In this document: piece by piece, positions 13,843-22,766 of the stretch
How positions within the stretch are numbered: position 1 is the stretch's first letter
How the letters are laid out: each line of letters begins with the position of its first letter
DNA from: DAOTKC01 sp035449045
GTDB lineage: Bacteria; Bacillota; Clostridia; Christensenellales; CAG-917
Assembly: GCA_035449045.1 (NCBI GenBank)
Contig: DAOTKC010000016.1
Coordinates: 1 to 32,329, forward strand
Direction of reading: 5' to 3'
DNA: 32,329 nt
Notes under the pieces: generated by a model
Databases searched by the model: none
Told to the model about the DNA's origin: nothing
The model's input: only the letters and a program-made list of their open reading frames with translations
Made by a program: the position numbers and the translations under genes

Positions 13843-15438
13843 TTACTTAGCGTAGTGGACGCTTCGGGTTTCGCGGATAACCGAGACCTTAATTTGTCCG
13901 GGATACTCAAGCTCCGATTCCAGCTTTTCGGCGATTTCCTTGGCAAGGAAGATAGTGCCCTTGTCGTCGATGTCTTCGGGTTTGACTATGACGCGGATCT
14001 CGCGGCCTGCCTGCACGGCGTAGGATTGCTCCACACCCTTGAAGGAATTCGCCAGCGTTTCCAGCTTTTCGATGCGCTTGACGTAGTTTTCAAGCGACTC
14101 ACGCCTTGCGCCCGGTCTTGCGCTCGACACGGCGTCGGCGGCTTGAACGAGAACCGCCTCGACAGTTTCGGGCGCCACGTCGCCGTGGTGTGCCGCGATG
14201 GCGTGAACGACTGCGTTGCTTTCTTTGTATTTTTTGGCTATGTCGACGCCGATTTGAATGTGCGTGCCCTCGATTTCGTGGTCGACGGCCTTGCCAATGT
14301 CGTGGAGAAGGCCGGCGCGCCTTGCCACCTTGGAGTCGGCGCCGAGCTCGGCCGCCATGACGCCGGCAAGATAAGCGACCTCAAGCGAATGCTTGAGCAC
14401 GTTCTGGCCGTAGCTGGTGCGGTATTTGAGCCTGCCTAAAAGCTTGATGAGCTCGGGATGCAGGTTGAATACGCCGATTTCGTTGGCTGCCGACTCGCCC
14501 GCCTCTTTCATGAAGCCTTCCACTTCGCGGCGGATTTTGTCGACGGTTTCCTCTATTCTGGCGGGATGAATGCGGCCGTCGGCTACCAGCTTTTCAAGCG
14601 TCAGCCTAGCGACTTCGCGCCGCACCGGGTCAAAGCTCGACAGCGTCACGACGTCGGGCGTATCGTCTATAATGAGATCAACGCCCGTCGCGCTCTCGAG
14701 CGCCCTTATATTGCGCCCTACGCGGCCTATGATGCGTCCCTTGATTTCGTCGCTGGGGAGAGCGACAACCGACACCGTGGTTTCGGTGGCGTGGTCGGCG
14801 GCACAGCGCTGAATGGCTAAGCTTATGATTTCTTTTGCCTTTCTTTCCGCCTGCTCGCGCGCTTCCGCCTCGATTTCCTTGGCCTCTTTGTCGGCGCTCT
14901 TTTTAACCTCGTCGAGCAGCGCCGCTTTCAACAGTTCACGCGCCTCGTCGCGGGTCAGTTCCGATATGCGCTCGAGCTCTTTCTCCATCTTTTCGCTGAT
15001 TTTGGTGAGCTCTTCTTCTCTTTCTTTTAGTTTTTGTTCCTTGTCTTCGAAGCTTTTTTGCGCGCCCTCCAACTGTTCCAGCTTTTTGTCGAGCGCCTCT
15101 TCCTTTTTGTCGATGTTGCTTTCTTTTTGAATCAGGCGGTTTTCAGCTCTCTGGAGCTCTGCCTTTCTTTCTTTCAGTTCCTTTTCAATTTCGGCGCGCA
15201 TTTTTTGCTGTTGCTCTTTGATTTCCAAAAGCCCTTCTTTTCTAAGAGCTTTGGCCTCCAGCTGCGCGTCCTCGATGATTCTTGCCGATTCCCTCTTCGC
15301 CAAACCTATTTTATTTTGAGAATACAACCTATATCCAAACAGCCCCGCCAGCACGCCTAAAACAAGTGCGCCGGCCGCGATGCCGATAACCGGTCCGGTA
15401 GTGAGAGTTGCGGCAAGCAAAATTAAATTGCTTGTCAC
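13843..15438 (-). CDS. rny: Ribonuclease Y
   Basis: A membrane-anchored endoribonuclease that initiates mRNA decay in Bacillota. In order: a hydrophobic N-terminal anchor (about 12-36), a long coiled coil rich in Glu, Lys and Gln (about 45-205), a KH domain with IKGRIIGRVGRNIRALE, and an HD domain with ADHATE-type and LLHDIGKAVDHE metal-site motifs (the latter near 375). The family C-terminal block ends GQIKVSVIRETRSVHYAK. The 531 residues are a little longer than Bacillus RNase Y. The start is GTG at 15438, seven bases after GGAGGT. It lies downstream of recA, as in Bacillus, but with its own promoter. Confidence 0.96.
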   Translation of the reverse strand: MTSNLILLAATLTTGPVIGIAAGALVLGVLAGLFGYRLYSQNKIGLAKRESARIIEDAQLEAKALRKEGLLEIKEQQQKMRAEIEKELKERKAELQRAENRLIQKESNIDKKEEALDKKLEQLEGAQKSFEDKEQKLKEREEELTKISEKMEKELERISELTRDEARELLKAALLDEVKKSADKEAKEIEAEAREQAERKAKEIISLAIQRCAADHATETTVSVVALPSDEIKGRIIGRVGRNIRALESATGVDLIIDDTPDVVTLSSFDPVRREVARLTLEKLVADGRIHPARIEETVDKIRREVEGFMKEAGESAANEIGVFNLHPELIKLLGRLKYRTSYGQNVLKHSLEVAYLAGVMAAELGADSKVARRAGLLHDIGKAVDHEIEGTHIQIGVDIAKKYKESNAVVHAIAAHHGDVAPETVEAVLVQAADAVSSARPGARRESLENYVKRIEKLETLANSFKGVEQSYAVQAGREIRVIVKPEDIDDKGTIFLAKEIAEKLESELEYPGQIKVSVIRETRSVHYAK

Positions 15439-15461
15439 GATGTTACCTCCTATATATTCAC

Positions 15462-15514
15462 AAAACCGCCGCCTATGGCACTCTTTTATTCTCGTTCAAT
15501 AAAAGGGCGGTTTT
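15462..15514 (-). promoter_or_regulatory. Stacked hairpin in the rny leader
   Basis: A 9-bp helix (15462-15470 with 15506-15514) leads directly into an 8-bp helix (15483-15490 with 15498-15505) closed by a seven-base loop, with a 12-base bulge on one side. With the promoter just upstream, it would occupy the 5' end of the rny mRNA. The 3' arm ends GGCGGTTTT, so it might also work as a weak attenuator. Confidence 0.6.
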
Positions 15515-15523
15515 AGTATCATA

Positions 15524-15552
15524 ATTTTAACACAAAACGGCCTTACAGTCAA
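15524..15552 (-). promoter_or_regulatory. Sigma-A-type promoter of rny
   Basis: TTGACT (15552-15547), a 17-base spacer and TAAAAT (15529-15524). The predicted start near 15517 falls just before the leader hairpin and about 80 nt before the GTG start. Confidence 0.75.
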
Positions 15553-15613
15553 TTAAGATTTTTTTCCCATAGGCCCGATTTTGCGCTTGTTACGAGTATT
15601 GTTTTTTATAAAT

Positions 15614-16615
15614 TTAGGCGAGCTTGGCCGCCTTGATTTTCAGCTCGAGATCGTCGGCGATATCGGGGTTCTTTTTCAGATATTCGATGGCGCGGTCGCG
15701 TCCCTGTCCGATTTTTTCTTCGTTATAGCTATACCACGAGCCGCTCTTTACGATGAACTTAAGTTCGGTCGCAAGGTCCAAAATGCAGCCCATTCTGGAA
15801 ATCCCCTGCCCGAAAAGAATTTCAAACTCGGCGACCTTGAAGGGCGGCGCAACCTTGTTTTTGACGATTCTGACGCGCGCCACGTTGCCCACGATGTCGG
15901 TGCCGTCTTTAATCGACTCGATGCGGCGTATGTCCATTCTGACGCTGGCGTAAAACTTGAGCGCCTTGCCGCCCGTCGTCGTTTCAGTAGGCCCGCCGAA
16001 GCCGCCCTGCGACATCTTGTCGCGAAGCTGGTTAATAAATATTATCGATGTCTTGTTTTTATTCGAGCTCGCCGTCAGCTTTCTTAAGGCCTGCGACATC
16101 AGCCGCGCCTGAAGCCCCATGTGCTGGTCGCCCATCTCGCCGTCGATTTCGGCCTGCGGTGTCAGCGCGGCCACCGAGTCGACGACAATTAAATCGACAG
16201 CCTGGCTGTTGACGAGCGAATCGACGATTTCAAGCGCCTGCTCGCCGTTGTCGGGTTGGGATATGTAAAGCGCGTCCAGCTTCACACCGAGCTTGGCGGC
16301 GTAAAAGGGGTCGAGCGCGTGCTCGGCGTCGATAAATGCGCAGGTGCCGCCCGCCTTTTGTGCCTCGGCGATGAGGTGTAGCGCTACCGTCGTCTTGCCC
16401 GAAGCCTCGGGCCCGAAAATCTCTATGATTCTGCCGCGGGGGATGCCGCCGATTCCGAGGGCAATGTCGAGCGAAAGACAGCCCGTCGAAATGGTTTCGA
16501 CGTTCATGGTTTCACGCTGGTCCATCCGCATGATGGCGCCTTTTCCGAATTTTTTTTCGATTTGCGCCAGCGCGTCCTCGAGAAGTTTCATTTTATCCTT
16601 GGAATTATCGGTCAT
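15614..16615 (-). CDS. recA: Recombinase RecA
   Basis: ATP-dependent strand-exchange protein and co-protease for LexA self-cleavage. The 333 residues show Walker A GPEASGKT (68-75), IDAEHALDP, Walker B LIVVDSVAAL, loop L1 near EIDGEMGDQHMGLQARLMSQALRK, and loop L2 INQLRDKMSQGGFGGPTETTTGGKALKFY. L2 carries a few extra residues (SQGGFGGPT) compared with the usual GVMFGNPE-type sequence. The acidic C-terminal tail common in other RecA proteins is short. GGAG precedes the ATG. A LexA-box-like palindrome lies upstream. Confidence 0.97.
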   Translation of the reverse strand: MTDNSKDKMKLLEDALAQIEKKFGKGAIMRMDQRETMNVETISTGCLSLDIALGIGGIPRGRIIEIFGPEASGKTTVALHLIAEAQKAGGTCAFIDAEHALDPFYAAKLGVKLDALYISQPDNGEQALEIVDSLVNSQAVDLIVVDSVAALTPQAEIDGEMGDQHMGLQARLMSQALRKLTASSNKNKTSIIFINQLRDKMSQGGFGGPTETTTGGKALKFYASVRMDIRRIESIKDGTDIVGNVARVRIVKNKVAPPFKVAEFEILFGQGISRMGCILDLATELKFIVKSGSWYSYNEEKIGQGRDRAIEYLKKNPDIADDLELKIKAAKLA

Positions 16616-16646
16616 AATTAGCTCCTTTATTATCCGCTCGTATCCC

Positions 16647-16660
16647 CGAGCATATGTTCT
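16647..16660 (-). promoter_or_regulatory. lexA box: LexA (SOS) box-like palindrome upstream of recA
   Basis: AGAACATATGCTCG on the minus strand agrees with the Gram-positive box CGAACATATGTTCG at 12 of 14 positions, the differences being the first base and one T in the right arm. It lies 31 nt before the recA ATG and directly after the cinA stop, suggesting damage-inducible transcription of recA separate from cinA. A GATAAT-like -10 follows, without a clear -35. Confidence 0.6.
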
Positions 16661-16662
16661 TT

Positions 16663-17388
16663 TTAGTCTTCCGTTTGGCTCTCCGCCAAAAGTTTTAAGT
16701 CAAGTATGTCGCCGTTCAAAAACTTGTAGAGGTAAAACAGCGCCATATTGACGGCGGACGCTCGGACAATTCCCCTGTCGCCTTCAAAATGATGCTTGAA
16801 CACCTCGATGTCGTTTTCGCCGCCCACGCCGATGTAGACGGTGCCGACCGGTTTACCGGGGGTGGCGCCCGAAGGGCCGGCTATGCCCGTAGTCGAAACG
16901 CCGACGGTGGCGCCGCTTCTAAGAAGCCCCTCCACCATCTCGCAGGCTACTTCGCGGCTGTATACGGTGTGGCGCTCTATTGTCGACTCCCTCACTCCCA
17001 AACGCCGCATCTTGGCCTCGGGGTTGTAGGCGACTATCCCTTCATAGAAAATATCGCTGACGTGAGGCAGCTCCACTATGGAGGCGGCGAGCGCGCCGCC
17101 CGTCAGGCTTTCGGCCGTCGAAACGACGCTTTTTGTCCATTCCAGCAGTTCAACTACTCGATTCGATAGCTTTAAGTCCTCATACGCGTAAAAGTAAATT
17201 CTGAAAGGCGCGATCATTTCACTTGTCAGACGCTCGAGTTCGGCCTCGCTCAAGCTCTCGGCCATGACCTCGACGCGGGCGTCCATGGCGCATTCGCAAA
17301 GAGTAATTTCGGCGCCCCGCCCCTTGAACTTTTTTAAGTGGGACGCTAAATCCGAGGCTCCGCAAAACTTTAGAACGGCGCGGGGCAT
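16663..17388 (-). CDS. cinA: CinA-like protein (KH-like plus nicotinamide-nucleotide amidase domain), lacking the N-terminal domain
   Basis: The PncC-type domain deamidates nicotinamide mononucleotide in NAD recycling. It starts near residue 82 with VVSTAESLTGG (Ser94, the nucleophile position) and continues GIVAYNPEAKMRRLGV, STTGIAGPSGATPGKPVGTVYIG. The first 80 residues resemble the KH-like middle domain of CinA. The N-terminal COG1058 (MoCF-like) domain is absent: 241 residues against about 415 for full CinA. No remnant of it precedes the start, since the ATG overlaps the pgsA stop by one base (TGATG). The pgsA-cinA-recA order is typical. It may be a natural short form. Confidence 0.88.
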   Translation of the reverse strand: MPRAVLKFCGASDLASHLKKFKGRGAEITLCECAMDARVEVMAESLSEAELERLTSEMIAPFRIYFYAYEDLKLSNRVVELLEWTKSVVSTAESLTGGALAASIVELPHVSDIFYEGIVAYNPEAKMRRLGVRESTIERHTVYSREVACEMVEGLLRSGATVGVSTTGIAGPSGATPGKPVGTVYIGVGGENDIEVFKHHFEGDRGIVRASAVNMALFYLYKFLNGDILDLKLLAESQTED

Positions 17389-18011
17389 CAGTTTCCCTCG
17401 CCCTTGGCCTCGGGCGTTTTGTCGGAGAACACCTCGCGGTTGCGGTAAATATAGTTGAAGCCCGAATAGAGCGTCAACAAAAACGCCACCGCGAAAAACC
17501 CCAAGCCGACGTAATAGAAAAACCAGTGAATCGGCGCCAGTATCAGCACGCCGACCGCGATGTCCAAAAACACCGTCTTAAGCTTGCCCCAGACGTCGGC
17601 GGCAAGCACGAAGCCCTTAGTTGAGGCGATGAGCCTCAGCGCGCTCACTATGAACTCGCGGGATAAAATGAGCCCGACGGCAATCGAACCGTAGGGATCG
17701 GGCAGGATGTCGTAGCCCACCAAAAGAACCAACGTCACCACAATGAGCACTTTGTCGGCGATGGGGTCTAAAAATTTGCCCAGAGAAGTGACGGTGTGCG
17801 TCCTTCTTGCGATGTTGCCGTCGATGAAGTCGGTGCAGGCGGCAAGCGAAAACACCACGCACGCCGCGATTAAAAAGCCGAGGTTGGCGTTCATGCCGCC
17901 GGGTATGCCGCCGTAAAGCTTGGTGTCGACGTGAAAGCCCAGCACATATAAAACTATGGTTGCGGGGATGACGAAAATCCTTATCAAAGTGACTCTGTTG
18001 GCTAAATTCAT
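17388..18011 (-). CDS. pgsA: CDP-diacylglycerol--glycerol-3-phosphate 3-phosphatidyltransferase
   Basis: Makes phosphatidylglycerol phosphate, the committed step to phosphatidylglycerol and cardiolipin, in the cytoplasmic membrane. The 207-residue protein has the complete CDP-alcohol phosphotransferase signature D-x2-DG-x2-AR-x8-G-x3-D-x3-D in DFIDGNIARR followed by SLGKFLDPIADK, and four to six hydrophobic helices. NLANRVTLIRIFVIP at the N-terminus is also typical. Translation is coupled to cinA by a one-base overlap. The 137-nt gap before it is AT-rich with no firm promoter. Confidence 0.95.
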   Translation of the reverse strand: MNLANRVTLIRIFVIPATIVLYVLGFHVDTKLYGGIPGGMNANLGFLIAACVVFSLAACTDFIDGNIARRTHTVTSLGKFLDPIADKVLIVVTLVLLVGYDILPDPYGSIAVGLILSREFIVSALRLIASTKGFVLAADVWGKLKTVFLDIAVGVLILAPIHWFFYYVGLGFFAVAFLLTLYSGFNYIYRNREVFSDKTPEAKGEGN

Positions 18012-18148
18012 TTAACTTCTTTCCCTGTATATTACAATTATTTTACCACATTTTCGGCTATTTCTATATCTTTTGGACCGATATATTTAATTAAGTGTGA
18101 GCGTGAGAACGCCGCCGCTGTTTATGAACCGTTTTCGGGACATATTAT

Positions 18149-19489
18149 TTATGCGGAGGGCTTGACCGCTCTTCCGACAAGGTCTATTCCCGACGAACCC
18201 GTTATCTCGACTTCGTAAAACTCGCCGACCTCGGGCGCGAAATCGGCCGAAAAAAGAACGAGGTTGTCGATGTCGGGCGCTTGGAAGGCGGCTCGACCGA
18301 AAAACAGTCCTTTATCGTAGTCGATGTCTTCATAGAGCACTCTTAAGACCTTGCCCTTTTGCCCCTTGCATTTTTCCGCCATCACGCGGCTTTGTGCGGC
18401 GCGAAGAAGGTTTGCGCGCGACTCCCTTATCCGCTTGGGAATTTGCCCTTTCATTCTTGCCGCCGCCGTGCCGTCCTCTTTGGAATAGGCGAAAAATCCG
18501 GCGTAATCTATGTAACCCGCCTCGATAAAACTTATTAGCTCTGAAAACTCCTCTTCGGTTTCGCCGGGAAAGCCCGCGATAAAGGAGCTTCTCAAAGTAA
18601 AATTTTTGGCCTTCAGTTTTTCCAAAAGCGAAATAATTTCGGCCTTGGAGCCGCGCCGCGCCATCCGTTTAAGCACGCCGTCCGAAATATGCTAAAGGGG
18701 AATGTCGGCATACTTCACTATTTTTTCTTTCCCCGCCATAAGCTCAATGAGCTCATCGGTGATGAGCTCGGGATAGAGATACAGCACGCGAATCCACTCG
18801 ATTTCAAGCATGCAAAGCTTCCTTAAAAGCTCGATGAGCGAGGGCTTGCCGTAGAGGTCCGAGCCGTAGCGCGAGGTGTCCTGCGCCACTAAAATAAGCT
18901 CTTTTACGCCGTAATTATCTATTAGGGCTTGGCTCTCTTTCACAATTTTTTCTATGGGCCGGGAGCAGAAGGAACCGCGGATTTTGGGTATGGCGCAATA
19001 AGTGCACCGATTATCACAGCCGTCGGCAATCTTGAGGTAGGCGTAGTGCGGCGGCGTCGTCAGAATGCGCGCTTCGGGTTCTTTGGATGCGGCGGGGAAA
19101 TAACAGCGGCTCTCGTCTGTATTTTGGCTTTCGGACTTAAAAATATCGGAAAGAATTTCATTGACGCCGCCGTAGGCGTGGATGCCCGAAAAGGCGTCCA
19201 CCTTGTCAAACTCGGCGGAAAGCTTTTCGCGGTAGCGCTCGGGCAGACAGCCCGTCACCACCACCTTGGCGCCGCGCCTCTCTTTTTCCTCTAAAGCCTC
19301 TAATATGGCGTCGATGGCCTCGGCTTTGGCGGCCTCGGTGAAGGCGCAGGTGTTTATGAATATGACGTTGGCGTCGCCGATGCCGCCGGTTATTTCCACA
19401 TTGGCTTCGGCGAGGCTTTGAAGCAGCCGTTCGGTGTCGACGCGGTTTTTATCACAACCCAGCGAGATGACGCCCGCTTTAATACTCAT
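18149..19489 (-). pseudogene. rimO: Ribosomal protein S12 methylthiotransferase RimO, interrupted by an in-frame TAG
   Basis: RimO is a radical-SAM enzyme that methylthiolates an aspartate of ribosomal protein S12. The first part (ATG 19489) has the UPF0004 cysteines in SLGCDKNRVD, INTCAFTEAA and VTGCLPERY and the radical-SAM cluster CDNRCTYC. It ends YADIPL then TAG (18694-18692, codon 266). In the same frame the next codons read HISDGVLKRMARRG and continue to a C-terminal TRAM domain ending at 18149. The family has Q at the TAG position (DIPLQHIS), so a single C-to-T change explains the break. TAG is the normal stop of at least seven genes here, so general recoding is unlikely. It may be a true nonsense mutation, a sequence error, or readthrough. 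The ATG overlaps the end of ftsK by 11 nt. Confidence 0.9.
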
Positions 19490-22469
19490 TGTCGTCCTCG
19501 CTTTCGTCTGTCGCGGTTATGTCGTCGTATTCCAAAATTTCGCCCGCCTTGAACCTTTCGTGCAGCTCGTGTAGCTCGTCGGGCAAAATTAAAATCTGAC
19601 GCCCGCCCTTTTTATCCTGTTCGCCCAGCCAGCCCAGCGCGTTCATGGTGTAGACGAGATTGGCGGCGCGGCCGAAGCCCACCCGGAAGCGTGCCTGAAG
19701 CGAGGACGTCGTCGCCTTTTCCTGCCGGATAAAATATTCCATCGCCTCGAAAATAAGTGGGTCGATAGAGTTTCTTTTAGACGAATCGAACTCAAAGGCG
19801 CTTTCGCCGGGCGCCGCCGCCTGAGGCTGGGTTTTGAATATTTTTTTGGCTAAATCTTCGTCGAAATAGGCCTGATTGTTTTGAATGATATAGTTGACGA
19901 TGTCGTAGACCTCGATATTTTCGATAAATCCGCCTTGAAGCCTGACGGGCACGCTCATTTCGGAGGGATGGTAGAACATATCGCCGCTTCCCAAAAGCTT
20001 TTCGGGCCCGCCGTTATTCAAGATGGTGCGGGCGTCGGAAACCGAGGTCAGGCTGAAGGCTATTCTTGAGGGAAGGTTGGCCTTAATGACGCCCGTCACA
20101 ACGTTGACGGATGGACGCTGAGTCGCCACAACAAGGTGGATGCCGGCGGCGCGTCCCAAACTCGCTATATGCGTGATGACGCTTTCCATCTCGCGCTTTC
20201 TGCCCGCGATTAAGTTGGCTAGCTCGTCTATGACGATGACGATGTAGGGCATCTTTTCCTTGCCCGTCTTTTGAGCGGTGGCGTTGTATTCGTCGAGCGT
20301 CTTGGAGTTATACATCTCGGTGAACATCGAAAAGCGCCGCTTCATCTCCGTCGTCACCCACTCGAGCGCGTTGAGCGCGTGGTCGGTCTCGCTGATTATC
20401 TTGCCCAAAAGCAGGTGCGGCAACCCGTTGTAAATCGAAAGCTCCACCATCTTGGGGTCAATCATGATAAACTTGACCTCTTCGGGCGAGGCATTGAAGA
20501 GAATGCTGGCAATGAGGGCGTTCAAACAGACGCTTTTTCCCGAGTTGGTGGCGCCCGCGATCAAGAGGTGCGGCATCCTTTGCAGGTTGCAGACGTATAT
20601 TTTGTTGTTTAAGTCCTTGCCCAAAACGAAGGAGAGCTTGCTTTTGGATTTGGCGTATTCGGCGTCGTTCAAAAGCGAGCGCATGCAGATAAATTCGCGT
20701 TTATCGTTGGGGACGTCGATGCCCACGGCGTCGATGCCGGGAATGGGCGCCAGAATATCGATGAGCTTGCCGCCCAGCTTCATCGACAGCGTCTGCTCGT
20801 AGGTCAGAATGTTTTTAATGTTGGTGCCCTCTTCCACCCTGAGCACATAGCGCGAGAATGTCGGGCCCTTTATGACGCGGTCGACAGCGACGTTGATGCC
20901 GAAGCTCTCGAGAGTGGAGCAAATGAGCTGTGAGTTGCGGGCATAGCCCTCGTCGCCGCTCTCTAAACTCGGCGCGGGAAGCTTGAGAAGGTCGATGGGA
21001 GGTGCCATATAGGGCATGGGCACCTTGTGCTCGCGGAAAGTTTCCTCCATGGTAACCTGCCTTAGCTCGGGTTTATCGGCGGCGGGCTTTTCGCGGGTTG
21101 GTTTATCATAGGCAGGCTTTTCGTAGGCGGGTTTTTCGCCTCGTTCGGGGCGCTCCGTCCTTTCGGGCTTTTTGAAAAGAGGCCGCTCGCTCTCGTCTTT
21201 TTCGGATGCTTGGGGCTGAACGGCGTTTTTGGCCTCGCGCTCGAAGATGGCGCGCCAGTCGATGACCTCTTTTGGGGGCGTTTCGCTTTCGGGAATGGTG
21301 CCGCGGGAGTCGTCGTTTTCGCCGTATTCGTCTTTCGCTTGGCTCTTTTGCGCCTCTTCCCGCCGCTTTTCCTCGGCTTTCTTGCGCTCCTCGGCAAGCT
21401 CTTCCTCGCGCTTCATTCGCTCGCGGATTTCTTTTTCGGTCTTGAGCTCGTTGAGCCTTTTGTCGAGCGGGCTCACCGCGCCGCTATCTTCGCTCCCCGG
21501 AATCTCGCGCTTTCTGAAGCCTAAATTAAAGGCGGGCGGCAACACGGTGTTCCGTCTTTCCGCGCCCTCCACCGTCCTCAATGTGTTGAAAGTCGCCGTT
21601 CTCAAGGCGTCCTCGAACTCGCTGCGGTTGAGATTGGGAAGGGACGCGCTGAGGTCGCCGGCGCCGCTGCCGAAATAGCGCGGCTCGCCTTCGCCGAACA
21701 GTGTCTGCCGCGCCTGGGCGCGGCGGTCTAAGGGGGCGGGTATATCCTCGCCCAGTCCGGCGTTGGGATAGGCAAAATCAAAGCCCGAAATCCTCTCCGC
21801 CCGCGGCGCCGCCGAAAGGTCGTAACCCTTGTCGTCGTCGATGCCGCCTCGGTATAAGACTGCCTCTTTGGGCTCGTCCGGCTCCTCTATTTCGCGCGGT
21901 TTTTTTGCCTCTTCGTCCTCTTTTTTATTCTTTTTTCCTAAGCGGAAAGAGCGCGAGTTGTAGGGCACGCGCTTTTTGAGCAAGGGGTAAATGGCAAAAA
22001 AGGCAGCGGCAAAGAAAAACACGGTGACCGCGGCGAGCGCGCCAGCTGGCTTGAACATTTTCATTAAGGGGAAGGCCGTTAGCCCGAAGAAAAGGCCGCC
22101 CGCCGTGCCCTTGGATGTGTAGCATGCGGAAAGATAGGCGCCGTAGCCGCCCTCAATCAAGACTTTGGAGATGGAAATATGAAGCGCCAAAAGACCAAGC
22201 GCAAATAGGAGAACATAATTTACGGCTCGTTTTAGGCTCAATGAAAACCTAAGTCCGGCGCATAAAATGATGCCTAAAAGAAGCGCCGCGAAGATATAGC
22301 CGTAGGCGGCAAGCCCGAAAAAGCCGAGAAGAAAGCTCTTGATAAAACCGCCGGCCGCGCCGAACAGCCCGAAGACCGAGAGCATTAAAACGGCGGAGAT
22401 AATGAGGACTATCCCTCCCACCGCGATTTTGGTCTTTCCTCTTTTATATCTTCCTCTATACCTGCCCAT
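19479..22469 (-). CDS. ftsK: DNA translocase FtsK/SpoIIIE
   Basis: A hexameric membrane-anchored dsDNA pump that clears chromosomes from the division or sporulation septum. The 996 residues comprise four to five membrane helices (about 13-165), a long charged linker (about 175-480) rich in Glu, Lys and Arg with a degenerate EKPAYEKPAYDKP repeat, the alpha/beta motor with Walker A AGATNSGKS (near 640) and Walker B IVIVIDELANLI (near 745), and a C-terminal winged helix (about 905-970, TTSSLQARFRVGFGRAANLV) that reads oriented DNA sequences. Longer than Bacillus SpoIIIE (about 790) because of the linker. The gene overlaps rimO. In a spore-former it could serve vegetative, sporulation or both roles. 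Confidence 0.94.
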   Translation of the reverse strand: MGRYRGRYKRGKTKIAVGGIVLIISAVLMLSVFGLFGAAGGFIKSFLLGFFGLAAYGYIFAALLLGIILCAGLRFSLSLKRAVNYVLLFALGLLALHISISKVLIEGGYGAYLSACYTSKGTAGGLFFGLTAFPLMKMFKPAGALAAVTVFFFAAAFFAIYPLLKKRVPYNSRSFRLGKKNKKEDEEAKKPREIEEPDEPKEAVLYRGGIDDDKGYDLSAAPRAERISGFDFAYPNAGLGEDIPAPLDRRAQARQTLFGEGEPRYFGSGAGDLSASLPNLNRSEFEDALRTATFNTLRTVEGAERRNTVLPPAFNLGFRKREIPGSEDSGAVSPLDKRLNELKTEKEIRERMKREEELAEERKKAEEKRREEAQKSQAKDEYGENDDSRGTIPESETPPKEVIDWRAIFEREAKNAVQPQASEKDESERPLFKKPERTERPERGEKPAYEKPAYDKPTREKPAADKPELRQVTMEETFREHKVPMPYMAPPIDLLKLPAPSLESGDEGYARNSQLICSTLESFGINVAVDRVIKGPTFSRYVLRVEEGTNIKNILTYEQTLSMKLGGKLIDILAPIPGIDAVGIDVPNDKREFICMRSLLNDAEYAKSKSKLSFVLGKDLNNKIYVCNLQRMPHLLIAGATNSGKSVCLNALIASILFNASPEEVKFIMIDPKMVELSIYNGLPHLLLGKIISETDHALNALEWVTTEMKRRFSMFTEMYNSKTLDEYNATAQKTGKEKMPYIVIVIDELANLIAGRKREMESVITHIASLGRAAGIHLVVATQRPSVNVVTGVIKANLPSRIAFSLTSVSDARTILNNGGPEKLLGSGDMFYHPSEMSVPVRLQGGFIENIEVYDIVNYIIQNNQAYFDEDLAKKIFKTQPQAAAPGESAFEFDSSKRNSIDPLIFEAMEYFIRQEKATTSSLQARFRVGFGRAANLVYTMNALGWLGEQDKKGGRQILILPDELHELHERFKAGEILEYDDITATDESEDDNEY

Positions 22470-22766
22470 AATAAAAATTATATCACAGAGGGCGGTGTTT
22501 TCAAAACTTTTTATAAAAAAATAAATCTAAGGATAGAGTATATTTTGTCAAAAAAAGGAAAGTGCGGTTTTAGCTTTGTTGCAAAGCAACAATTGCTTTG
22601 CTTACTTAATTTTTTTGTCTTAAGGGCGGCCGCAACGGAGCGCGCAGTTTAAATCCGCTTAACTATTAGTTTTTAGGCTTTCAATCTTTGCGTTTGAACA
22701 ACCAACCCGCTTTATTCGGCGCCGGTTCTCGAATGCTTCTTCTATGCCGACCGTTTTTAGAACTGC
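22470..22766. other. Non-coding gap between the M16 peptidase and ftsK
   Basis: About 300 bases with no gene, tRNA or clear promoter found. A small 7-bp hairpin TTGTTGC-AAA-GCAACAA lies at 22576-22592, and the plus strand has a T run near 22609-22616. On the minus strand no T run follows the hairpin, so it is not an obvious terminator for the peptidase gene. Confidence 0.5.

Noticed and set aside
18692..18694. TAG as a general glutamine or pyrrolysine codon in this organism.
   Set aside because: TAG terminates at least seven genes of normal length in the window and no other conserved gene has an internal TAG.
21090..21140. Tandem repeat in the ftsK linker as a mobile or CRISPR-like repeat.
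   Set aside because: It is an in-frame, degenerate Lys-Pro-Ala-Tyr coding repeat inside a disordered linker, common in FtsK proteins.
22600..22720. Possible tRNA-like sequence in the gap downstream of the M16 peptidase gene.
   Set aside because: No acceptor stem, anticodon arm and T-loop set could be folded on either strand.
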